Below are positions 17,001 to 23,520 of a stretch of 27,591 nt of DNA, piece after piece. The notes below the pieces were generated by a model. The model was not told where the DNA came from, did no database searches, and was given only the letters and a program-made list of their open reading frames with translations. The DNA comes from JANWHF01 sp036276235 (GTDB taxonomy: Bacteria > Planctomycetota > Phycisphaerae > Tepidisphaerales > Tepidisphaeraceae), in assembly GCA_036276235.1 (NCBI GenBank), contig DATBDZ010000461.1, positions 1 through 27,591 on the forward strand. Direction: 5' to 3'. The translations under genes were made by a program, and so were the position numbers. The first letter of the stretch is position 1. Each line of letters opens with the position of its first letter.

Positions 17001-17226
17001 ATGCACCGATCGGCACCCGCTTCATCTGGCCCAGGTGATGCAAATGGCGATTCATTCTCCGCCCACGAACGGGCGGCCCGAGGCACACATCGTCGCAAAG
17101 CGCAAAGCGGAGTTTCGCCGGGCCGCGGCACGGACCGCGGCCATTGTCGCGGCGGGTGTCGTCATTGGGTCGCTGCTCTACCAAAGTCGGCCCCGCAGCC
17201 TTTATACGCGCATAGCCAGACGTTGA
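14062..17226 (+). CDS. FAD/Fe-S 2-hydroxyacid (D-lactate/glycolate-type) dehydrogenase, GlcD-GlcF fusion
   Basis: A 1054-residue fusion. It begins with a PCMH-type FAD-binding domain (about 45-260) with SRGGGTSLAGQCC and LGGMLGNNSCG. An FAD-oxidase C domain (about 270-555) follows, with YGHLGQGCIHTR and GEHGDGQSRGE. The Fe-S region has an atypical first cluster, Cys590, Cys596 and Cys605, and a classical second cluster, CLSCKGCKGDCP (650-660). Two CCG domains (CCGRP at 795 and CCGMAG at 928) complete it. It should oxidise a D-2-hydroxyacid to the 2-oxoacid and pass electrons to the quinone pool. Residues about 1022-1040 (AARTAAIVAAGVVIGSLLY) form a C-terminal hydrophobic tail with basic flanks, a likely membrane anchor. 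ATG start with GGAAG 7 bases upstream. It is tightly linked to the LarA homologue, which suggests a shared substrate. Confidence 0.92.
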   Translation: MSVNLSVLREQREKDRFARLRDDDSRTAIASVDADALAAELKPRLAGEVRFDKGARALYSTDGSNYRQVPIGVVIPRNLEDVQTTMALARRFGAPILSRGGGTSLAGQCCNVAVVMDFSKYMHRVLEIDVARRLGRVEPGCVLDDLRNAAKKHGLNFAPDPETHSHCTLGGMLGNNSCGVHSLMAKNNGMGLRSSDNTAELEILTYDGARFKVGPTPPDELERIIRAGGRRGEIYAALKALRDKYADQIRSRFPKLDRRVSGYNLDELLPENNFNVARLLVGTESTCVTILQATLHLVPEPKARSLLMLGYPSIYDGAEHLLEILEFKPIGLEGIDHLLFKFVKDKGDENAQLALLPPGQGYLLVEFGGDSKEDSDAQAQRLMERLTKQSNPPHMKLFDDPTQEEMIWKVREGSLGSTAWVPGMPDTWEGWEDSAVPVPNVANYLRDLRKLLDRYDYHPTLYGHLGQGCIHTRIPFDLYTTEGVQIYRHFIEEASDLVLKYGGSFSGEHGDGQSRGELLPKLFGPELTQAFREFKRIWDPQWKMNPGKVIDAYRMDENLRLGPDYNPPQPETYFAYPADRHSFARASLRCVGVGECRREGGGTMCPSYMATREEMHSTRGRARMLFEMMNGEVIDEGWRSEHVKESLDLCLSCKGCKGDCPVNVDMATYKAEFLAHYYEGRLRPRHAYAFGWIHLWARLASHAPMLANFFTQMPGLRGVAKFLAGMTPKRSIPAFAPQTFQSWFRAREPKNPTAPPVVLFPDTFNNHFHPEIAKAAVEVLEDAGFHVTVPMQDICCGRPLYDYGFLNMARRWLLDLIDKLRPSIRDSVPIVVLEPSCWSVFRDELTNILPNDEDAKRLQGLCFTLSDFIDKKAQDYHPPKLHRKMLLHGHCHQKALDRINVQRFGELFYEKDLLKKMELEFDDPPTGCCGMAGAFGFEPADHYAVSIACGEHVLLPKVRDASDETIICANGFSCREQISQCTDRHPLHLAQVMQMAIHSPPTNGRPEAHIVAKRKAEFRRAAARTAAIVAAGVVIGSLLYQSRPRSLYTRIARR

Positions 17227-17245
17227 ATCCAAACACGAGGCTCAC

Positions 17246-17680
17246 ATGAAAACCCGCCTCATCAGCCAAACGCATGGCGATCGAACATTCGCGCTGATCT
17301 TCGACATCGGCGATGAAGTCATGAGCAACCTCACGCGCTTCGCCGAGCAGAACAAGCTCGCCGGCAGTCATTTCACCGCGATCGGCGCGTTTAGCGATGC
17401 GGTTCTCGCCTGGTTTGACTGGGAAACCCGCGAGTATCAGAAGATCCCGCTCCGCGAGCAGGTGGAGGTTCTGAGCCTGATCGGCGACATCGCCGAGGCC
17501 GACGGCAAACCCAAAGTCCACGCGCATGTGGTGGTAGGAAAACGCAACGGCACCGCGCACGGCGGACATCTGATGGAAGCCCACGTCCGCCCGACGCTCG
17601 AGGTCATCCTCACCGAGGCGCCGACTCACCTTCGTCGCAAGCTGGACCCCAAAAGCGGCTTACCGCTCATTTCGGTTTGA
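17246..17680 (+). CDS. DUF296/PPC-domain protein
   Basis: A 144-residue single-domain protein of the PPC (PCC/DUF296) family. The signatures are SHFTAIGAFSDAVL, then PKVHAHVVVGKRNGTAHGGH, with the family's His-x-His and GGHL that can bind metal. In plants the domain is part of AT-hook DNA-binding proteins. In bacteria it occurs alone, usually as a trimer, with no settled function. GAGG lies 5 bases before the ATG. It follows the dehydrogenase by 19 bases, so it belongs to the racemase operon and could be a regulator or a small accessory factor. Its 3' end overlaps the opposing ACP-thioesterase gene by 21 bases. Confidence 0.88.
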   Translation: MKTRLISQTHGDRTFALIFDIGDEVMSNLTRFAEQNKLAGSHFTAIGAFSDAVLAWFDWETREYQKIPLREQVEVLSLIGDIAEADGKPKVHAHVVVGKRNGTAHGGHLMEAHVRPTLEVILTEAPTHLRRKLDPKSGLPLISV

Positions 17681-18772
17681 GGGAGCATCGATCAGATGGG
17701 GCAACAACGCCGCGGCGGCGTGGCCGGCGTTGGCGGCGTTCAGCAGCGTGAAGTGGCTGCCTGGCAACGTCACAATCTGCACCTGGCCCTTGCAGTGCGC
17801 GCCCCAGCCGGCGGTGGGGTCGATCTTGTAGAAGTGCACATAGTCCGGTCGATGGGCAGCCAGGAACAACACGGTCGAGCCATCGTAAGGAAGCGGCTTG
17901 TAACGATCCGTCGCGCGGCGATTGAGCTTTTGAATGATCTTCACACGCTCTTCCATCGTGCCATCCGCGGCTGCATCCGGTGTTACATTCTCGGGTCGAT
18001 GAGTGATGGTGTTGCGCAATCGGCGAACGCGGCCGCGCACGTAGGCGATTCGGCCTGTGCGCGTGAGCAACAAATATCCGTGACGGATTAACCGCTGCCA
18101 CAGGGGTCGCGTGACTTTGCCGCCCGGAGCAAACGTATCGTAGATCGCAAGAAGCCCCACGGACTGGCCGGCTGCGGTCAGTTGGCGCGCTGCTTCATAC
18201 GCGAGCAATCCGCCGAAGGAGTAACCCGCCAGTTGATAGGGGCCCGTCGGCTGTACCCGGCGAAGCGTCTGCACCATCGCCGCCGCCATCGCTTCCACAG
18301 TTTCCAGCGGCGGAGAGTCTCCATCCAAGCCAGGAACAGTGAGGCCGTAGCAGGGCTGCGTCGATCCAAGACGCGTGGCAAGATTCGTAAACGTCAGCGG
18401 ATGCCCGCCCATTCCCGGAAAGAAAAAGATCGGCGTGCGACTACCCTGGGTTTGCAGATTAATGACGCCAGGGTGGATGAGGGCCTGGGCCAGCGGCTCT
18501 TCATCCGCCAAGGCCACGGCAATCGCGTTGATCGTCGGGTAATCCCACATCAACGTGGCGGGGACATCCTTCCCGATATACGCCGCCAACCCACCGCTCA
18601 TGCCGATGGCCCCAAGAGAATCCACTCCAAGTGAATCCAGCGGCGCAGCAGGATCCACTTCGCAAGGTCCGACCTTCAACGTGCGCGCGACCTCCTCGAC
18701 GATCCATCGCCGAATCTCGGCGGCCGAGCGCGCCATCCTGGTGGGCGATGGTTCAGTGTTTTGCAACAACAT
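17660..18772 (-). CDS. Acyl carrier protein-thioesterase fusion
   Basis: A 370-residue two-domain protein. An ACP (about 14-92) has phosphopantetheine site Ser52 in LDSLGVDSLGAI. A type I thioesterase of the alpha/beta-hydrolase fold (about 112-362) follows, with FFFPGMGGHP, nucleophile Ser185 in AGYSFGG, Asp212 in IYDTFAP and His340 in PGSHFTLL. It resembles the last carrier and release domains of an NRPS/PKS line, but stands alone without condensation or ketosynthase domains. ATG 18772 is chosen because GGAGG lies 9 bases upstream. It overlaps the FAAL gene by 20 bases and is the last gene of the P450-FAAL-ACP/TE operon. The ACP is the probable acceptor of the acyl group from the FAAL. Confidence 0.92.
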   Translation of the reverse strand: MLLQNTEPSPTRMARSAAEIRRWIVEEVARTLKVGPCEVDPAAPLDSLGVDSLGAIGMSGGLAAYIGKDVPATLMWDYPTINAIAVALADEEPLAQALIHPGVINLQTQGSRTPIFFFPGMGGHPLTFTNLATRLGSTQPCYGLTVPGLDGDSPPLETVEAMAAAMVQTLRRVQPTGPYQLAGYSFGGLLAYEAARQLTAAGQSVGLLAIYDTFAPGGKVTRPLWQRLIRHGYLLLTRTGRIAYVRGRVRRLRNTITHRPENVTPDAAADGTMEERVKIIQKLNRRATDRYKPLPYDGSTVLFLAAHRPDYVHFYKIDPTAGWGAHCKGQVQIVTLPGSHFTLLNAANAGHAAAALLPHLIDAPSNRNER

Positions 18773-20483
18773 GCGAGCGAGCCTCCAGTCGATCCAAAGT
18801 CCCTTCCAGATAGGCCTGACGTGTTGCACCCCGATTAATTTTCCCACTCGTGGTTCGCGGCAATGCTCCCGGGCGCAACAGCACGACCTCGTGCGGCATC
18901 ACGTCATGCTCAGCCGCCACTGCCGCACGGACGTTGCGGGCAATCGCGGGTACATCAATACCGTCGGCGACGAGCTTATCGCGCCCGACAAGCTCGCGCC
19001 GAATTTCCGCCGCCACAATCAGCCGCTCGACAGCATCGATGTCGATGGAAAAAGCCGCCGTTGCCGAGCTGGCGATGGCGGGGCTGGCATTCTCGGCCGT
19101 CTGCTCAAGATCGACCGGAAATAGATTGCGGCCGGCCAGAATAATCAGCTCGCGCAGACGGCCGGTAATATATAGTTCCCCGTCAACCAGCATCCCCAGG
19201 TCGCCGGTGCGCAACCATGTAGAGTCGTCCCCGGCTTCGTCGGCCTCGATCCGCGCAGCGAAGGTGGCAGCCGCCTGCGGCTTGCCCCAATAACCCTGCG
19301 CACAGCTCGACCCAGCGACCCAGATTTCGCCGATCACGCGATCGGGCAGCCGCCGTCGCGTCTGCGGATCGACGATCGCCACGCGCGTGTCGCCAAAGGC
19401 ATGCCCACAGCCAACGTGACCCGTGGATGATCCAGGCGCACTGCGAGTGCCATCGGAATTCAGTACAGTCAGGCGGCGTTTACCGCCTGGCCCCGTCACG
19501 AAGAGCGTCGCCTCGGCCAATCCATAGCAGGGAAAGAATGCGCTGGCGCGAAACCCGCGGGAGGCAAATGCCGCCGCGAAGCGTTCGAGCGTGGCGGGGC
19601 GGACGGGTTCGGAGCCGTTCAACGCGTTTCGCCAACCGCTCAAATCCACGCTTTGTTTCTGCTGCTCGCTGACCTTATCTACGCACAGGTCATATCCGAA
19701 ATTGGGCGCGGGGCTGGAACAGATCTGGTAGTCAGAAATCATCTGCAGCCATGCCCACGGCCGCATGAGGAATCGCTCGGGGGCCATGAAGACGCAGCGC
19801 GCACCAGTGAACGCCGCCTGCGCGAGCAAGCCGATCAAGCCCATATCGTGGAACAGGGGGAGCCATCCACCGATCGTGCTCGTCTGATCATGTCCGCATG
19901 CTTCGGCAATCGCCGCGCTGTTGCTCATCAGGTTGGCATTCGTCACAACGACGCCGCGCGGCGTGCCGGTTGAACCTGATGTGTATTGAATGAGGCCGAT
20001 GTCCCGACCGCTGGCCTGCGGAGCGATGACATGATTCTGCTCGCAGTCCGCGGGCGTCAGATTCATCCATGTCAGGCCGGCGGTGGCATCTCTTGTCGCT
20101 TCGTCCGCCGAAAATCGCTGCTGCACGCTCGGCTCTGCAAAAGCGTGTCGCGCTCCCGCGTCGCCAATGAGCGCATGCAGCCGATTCATCGTCCGATGAT
20201 GGCGCGGCAGACACACCGGAACGGGAATCGCGCCGGCATACCAGCAGGCGAAGAGGGATGCGACGAATTCCAGGCCGGATGGCAGCATCAGCAGAACAGG
20301 CTTGCCGACCGCGCCAGCTGCCGCCAGCAAACCCGCGCCGGCAGCCGCGCGGCGATGAAGCTCCGCCCATGTCAGCGATCGAATATCCGCGGCGCCATCC
20401 GCCAAAAAAGTGTAGGCGATGGCATCGCCGCGCTCGGCTGCCCAGGTGGCCGCGCAATGAGCCAATGTCTGATCGCGGCTCAT
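18753..20483 (-). CDS. Fatty-acyl-AMP ligase (FAAL)
   Basis: A 576-residue ANL-superfamily adenylating enzyme. It has the P-loop YTSGSTGTPRGV (167-178), GWLPLFHDMGLIG (206-218), CYGLAEAT (319-326), TGDLG (426-430) and the catalytic Lys548 in TTSGKINR. The PVPVCLPR stretch, the FHDMG motif and overall length match FAALs, which make acyl-AMP and load it onto an ACP, rather than CoA ligases. The family-specific insertion was not examined in detail. The start ATG overlaps the P450 stop by 4 bases (ATGA), giving translational coupling. The likely acceptor is the ACP encoded just downstream. Confidence 0.92.
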   Translation of the reverse strand: MSRDQTLAHCAATWAAERGDAIAYTFLADGAADIRSLTWAELHRRAAAGAGLLAAAGAVGKPVLLMLPSGLEFVASLFACWYAGAIPVPVCLPRHHRTMNRLHALIGDAGARHAFAEPSVQQRFSADEATRDATAGLTWMNLTPADCEQNHVIAPQASGRDIGLIQYTSGSTGTPRGVVVTNANLMSNSAAIAEACGHDQTSTIGGWLPLFHDMGLIGLLAQAAFTGARCVFMAPERFLMRPWAWLQMISDYQICSSPAPNFGYDLCVDKVSEQQKQSVDLSGWRNALNGSEPVRPATLERFAAAFASRGFRASAFFPCYGLAEATLFVTGPGGKRRLTVLNSDGTRSAPGSSTGHVGCGHAFGDTRVAIVDPQTRRRLPDRVIGEIWVAGSSCAQGYWGKPQAAATFAARIEADEAGDDSTWLRTGDLGMLVDGELYITGRLRELIILAGRNLFPVDLEQTAENASPAIASSATAAFSIDIDAVERLIVAAEIRRELVGRDKLVADGIDVPAIARNVRAAVAAEHDVMPHEVVLLRPGALPRTTSGKINRGATRQAYLEGTLDRLEARSHVVAKH

Positions 20484-21910
20484 AGCGCTTCCTCTCTCGC
20501 TCCGAGCGAGGAAGCGATCGGCCCTTGGCGCAATTCAATCGTCGCGCGCATGTTTTGCGTTTGGCGCAAGGTGATACCGGGCTGGGGACGAATGTCTTGA
20601 CCGGGTGAAGGATGAACTGCAAAGCTCTGCGCCAATTGCGAGAGGATCATCGTTCCTTCCAACAGCGCGAAATGCATTCCCAGGCATTGATGCCGCCCGC
20701 CGCCAAACGGGAGGTAGGCGTATCGGTGCAACGGAGCGGGCTTGAGAAACCTCGCAGGATCAAATTCTTGCGGGCGCGGCCAAAACGCCTCGTGCCGATG
20801 CGTAAACCATGCCGAAACCAGCACGCACGCGCCGCGCGGAATGGAATGTCCGTCCACAACATCCGCTTCAGTGGCAACTCGCGCCATATACCACACCGGC
20901 GGATAGAGCCGCATCGCTTCCTGAAAAATCGCGCGCGACCATGCAAGCTTGGGCATATCCGCCCCGGGCGGCGGGCTGCCCGCCAGTACAGCATCCACTT
21001 CCTCGTACAGTTGCGCCGCACTAGAGGGATGCTCGGCCAGAAGCTTCCACGCCCACGAAAGGACTAGTGCCGTCGTCTCATGACCGCCGACCAGCATCGT
21101 GACGATTTCATCGCGGAGGTGCTGATCGGCGGCGGGGTCATCGCCTTCGGATTCGATCAGCAATGACAGCAGATCGCGCGGGCGATCCGCCGAATTTTGC
21201 GAGCGCCGGCGGAGGATCATTTCGCGACATTTTGAATCGATCCAGTTCTTCGAGCCGGCAAACGCCGACGCCGTGTCGGGCGTGAACCGCGGCGCGGCTC
21301 CGAAGATCGTCCACGAGATGCTGCCCAGATGATTGATCGTTTGCGTGACGGCATCACAAAGTCGCGCGGCGTCCTCGTCGCCCATGTCGTCGCTGAACAG
21401 AGCATCGACGATGATGCGCAAGGTGAGACGCGTCATCTCACCCGTCACGTCCACCTCTTGGCAAGCCTTTGCCGCGGCGTGCCATTCCCGCACTGTGCGC
21501 GCCGTATGATGCGCAATCAGATCGACGAACTTCGCCAAGGCGGCGGGAAGGAAATCCTTCTGCATCAGCCGGCGCTGCGACCGCCAGCGCGGGCCATCAA
21601 TGGCCAGCAGCCCATCCCCCAGCATCAACTTCACCAGCGAAGCGCGGCGATAATTTTCGCTATGCAGAATCGTTTCAACCTGCGCGGGATGCACAAACAG
21701 AAAGCACGGACCAAATTTGGTGGTGTAGCGGACCGCGTCGCCGTACTCGCGAACAAGGCCGCCCAGAAATGTCAGCGGATCGGCCTGCGGGTCCAACGAC
21801 ACAATGCCGGCAGGCCCCGGCGTCGCTTTGCTTGTCGTGCCCGCGCCCGCGCCAGGAGCATCGCCCGTTGATAGGCGATTCTGAATTTTATCGTGCGCGG
21901 AGCGCTCCAT
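20480..21910 (-). CDS. Cytochrome P450
   Basis: A soluble bacterial P450 of about 476 residues. It has the I-helix GGHETT (275-280), the K-helix ExxR as EAMR (331-334), a meander ending in FDPARF, and the haem loop FGGGRHQCLG with thiolate ligand Cys409. It resembles fatty-acid-hydroxylating or biosynthetic P450s with a CYP4/CYP102-like haem loop. No redox partner gene is nearby, so ferredoxin and reductase must come from elsewhere. ATG 21910 is chosen; the frame also allows TTG 21949, and neither has a good ribosome site. First gene of a three-gene operon with FAAL and ACP-TE, so the substrate may be a free or ACP-bound fatty acid. Confidence 0.9.
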   Translation of the reverse strand: MERSAHDKIQNRLSTGDAPGAGAGTTSKATPGPAGIVSLDPQADPLTFLGGLVREYGDAVRYTTKFGPCFLFVHPAQVETILHSENYRRASLVKLMLGDGLLAIDGPRWRSQRRLMQKDFLPAALAKFVDLIAHHTARTVREWHAAAKACQEVDVTGEMTRLTLRIIVDALFSDDMGDEDAARLCDAVTQTINHLGSISWTIFGAAPRFTPDTASAFAGSKNWIDSKCREMILRRRSQNSADRPRDLLSLLIESEGDDPAADQHLRDEIVTMLVGGHETTALVLSWAWKLLAEHPSSAAQLYEEVDAVLAGSPPPGADMPKLAWSRAIFQEAMRLYPPVWYMARVATEADVVDGHSIPRGACVLVSAWFTHRHEAFWPRPQEFDPARFLKPAPLHRYAYLPFGGGRHQCLGMHFALLEGTMILSQLAQSFAVHPSPGQDIRPQPGITLRQTQNMRATIELRQGPIASSLGAREEAL

Positions 21911-22074
21911 GTCGTAATCGTCGGCAAAATAGACGGATCTGCTTAGCAATCCCCGGTTACAACTGTTTTATCGTGCAATCCCGGCAAGCGACAGCCTTAT
22001 TCGCGGCCGGCATGTGCCGCTTCCATCCCGCATTCGTAAGCGCAACTTCGTTCTCACACATCCACATTCGCAGA

Positions 22075-22294
22075 ACCGTCATGCTGAGGTACTCCGAAGC
22101 ATCTGGCCGGCTCACGCGAATGGGCCAGTTGCTTCGGATGTAGGGTGGGTGTACTCGCCCACCACGAACGGAAGATGGTGGGCGAGTACACCCACCCTAC
22201 ACGAATTCACGACATTTTCAGAGCACGTACTCCAACGCATCTGGCCGGCTCGCAAAGGGAGGCCAGATGCTTCGGAGTACCTCAGCATGACGGT
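22075..22294. repeat. Large inverted repeat (perfect 34-bp arms) within a 464-base gene-free gap
   Basis: The arms 22075-22108 and 22261-22294 are exact reverse complements (starting ACCGTCATGCTGAGGTACTC). Inside lie two related copies of a hairpin unit: 22089-22138 and 22227-22279. Both read GTACTCC...GCATCTGGCCGGCTC, then a spacer, then GGCCAG.TGCTTCGGA. Copy A lacks the right end of the unit and copy B lacks the left end. A separate 61-bp element (22140-22200) lies between them. The rest of the gap between the P450 start and the VWA stop (21911-22374) shows no gene. Confidence 0.85.
22140..22200. repeat. 61-bp REPIN-like element, GTAGGGTGGG family (nested)
   Basis: Two 24-base arms in inverted orientation are separated by 13 bases. 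The left arm begins GTAGGGTGGGTGTACTCGCC and the right arm is its exact reverse complement. Each arm also folds on itself (GGTGGGT / GCCCACC with a 6-base GTACTC loop). The same 61-bp design with a different 13-base spacer recurs at 27470-27530. It is placed exactly where copy A of the surrounding repeat is cut short, which suggests insertion. Confidence 0.9.
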
Positions 22295-22374
22295 GCTTGA
22301 TACTCGTCGTTTCAACTTACAAACGTGGCGCTCCCATAACGCCGAACGTTAGCTGCGCAATGCCCTCGCCGCGT

Positions 22375-23520
22375 TCACCCACGGATGATTTGCGCCATTG
22401 CATCCGCCAGCTTTTCCGGCGTGCAGGAGAGAATATCCATTCCCACCTTGCGGCATTTACTCGCGGTGGTCCTGTTGTATTCGGGCCGCGCGTTGTAGCC
22501 CAGCGCACCGAGGCCGATCATCCGGATGCCCGATTGAGCCATCTCGCGCACCTGATGCACCAAATCCTTCTCCGCGCGGCCTTCATAAAAATCGGTGATC
22601 AGCACCACGATCGTCCGGCCCGGCTGGCGGACGAGCTGGTTGGCGTATTGCAGGGCCTTGGTGATGTCAGTCCCGCCGCCGAGTTGGATCGAGAGCAGAA
22701 CATCCACTGGCTGGCCGACTTGATCGGTCAGATCGGCGATGTCGGTATCGAAGAGAAAAAGGCTCGTGCGAACCGCCGGAAGCTCGGCGAAGATCGACGC
22801 CATCACTGCGGAGAAAATCGCCGAGTCGAGCATCGAGCCGGATTGATCGACCGCGACGATGATGTGCCACGGCCGGCTCTTCCGCTCGGCGGCGTGAAAA
22901 TACAGCCGATCGACCAGCAGCTTGCCCATGTCGCGGTCGTAGTTCTTGAGATTGCGATTGATCGTGCGCTTCAGATCGAGATTGCGATAAACGCGGCGCG
23001 GCGAATGCTTGTCGCGGCGAATCGCGCCGGTGATCGCCTGCTCCACCTGCACTTTGATTTTCCGCTTCAGCTCCTCGACGACTTTCTCAATCACTTTTCG
23101 CGCCAGCGCGCGGGTTTTTTCATTCAGCAGATCGCGGTGGGTGAGCAATGTCTTGACGAGTTCCTGGCTGGGCTCGATGCGCTCCAGCAGCTCGGGCTTT
23201 TGCATCAGCTCGCGCAAGCCGCGCCGGTTGACCAGCTCGCGCTCCATGACTTCCTTGGCCTCGCGCGGAAACAGCTCGCCCACTTCATCGACCCAGCGCG
23301 GAATGTTCATCGCATGGCCGGGCCCAACGCCGCCGGTGCGGTCCTTTGACTTCGCATCACCGCCGCCTCCGGAATCGAAGAGGAAGCCAACGAGTGCTTC
23401 GATGCGGGCGGCTCGTTGATCGTCTCCATCAAGGCGGATTCCCTGACTCTCGGCGGACTTCCCCAGCACCAGCCGCCAGCGGGTGAGGGATTGTCGTTGC
23501 TCCGGTGTCAGATCAGGCAT
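22375..23520 (-). CDS. VWA-domain protein of a MoxR-DUF5682-VWA module
   Basis: A 381-residue cytosolic protein. The N-terminal half (1-200) is helical and charged. The C-terminal half (about 215-381) is a von Willebrand A domain with an intact MIDAS: DQSGSM (Asp225, Ser227, Ser229), Thr284 in GGGTD and Asp310 in TDFYEG. It is similar to CoxE-like VWA proteins that work with MoxR ATPases. ATG 23520 is chosen: GAGGAGG lies 6 bases upstream, and it overlaps the DUF5682 stop by 8 bases (ATGCCTGA), so the pair is translationally coupled. It is the last gene of the leftward module. Confidence 0.9.
   Translation of the reverse strand: MPDLTPEQRQSLTRWRLVLGKSAESQGIRLDGDDQRAARIEALVGFLFDSGGGGDAKSKDRTGGVGPGHAMNIPRWVDEVGELFPREAKEVMERELVNRRGLRELMQKPELLERIEPSQELVKTLLTHRDLLNEKTRALARKVIEKVVEELKRKIKVQVEQAITGAIRRDKHSPRRVYRNLDLKRTINRNLKNYDRDMGKLLVDRLYFHAAERKSRPWHIIVAVDQSGSMLDSAIFSAVMASIFAELPAVRTSLFLFDTDIADLTDQVGQPVDVLLSIQLGGGTDITKALQYANQLVRQPGRTIVVLITDFYEGRAEKDLVHQVREMAQSGIRMIGLGALGYNARPEYNRTTASKCRKVGMDILSCTPEKLADAMAQIIRG

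Noticed and set aside
15310..17232. A 640-codon leftward open frame opposite the dehydrogenase gene.
   Set aside because: It is antisense to clear FAD and Fe-S motifs; its composition looks like a codon shadow.
22075..22294. Insertion sequence or MITE with encoded transposase.
   Set aside because: Only 220 bases long, with no open frame of meaning and no obvious target-site duplication; it is called a repeat only.
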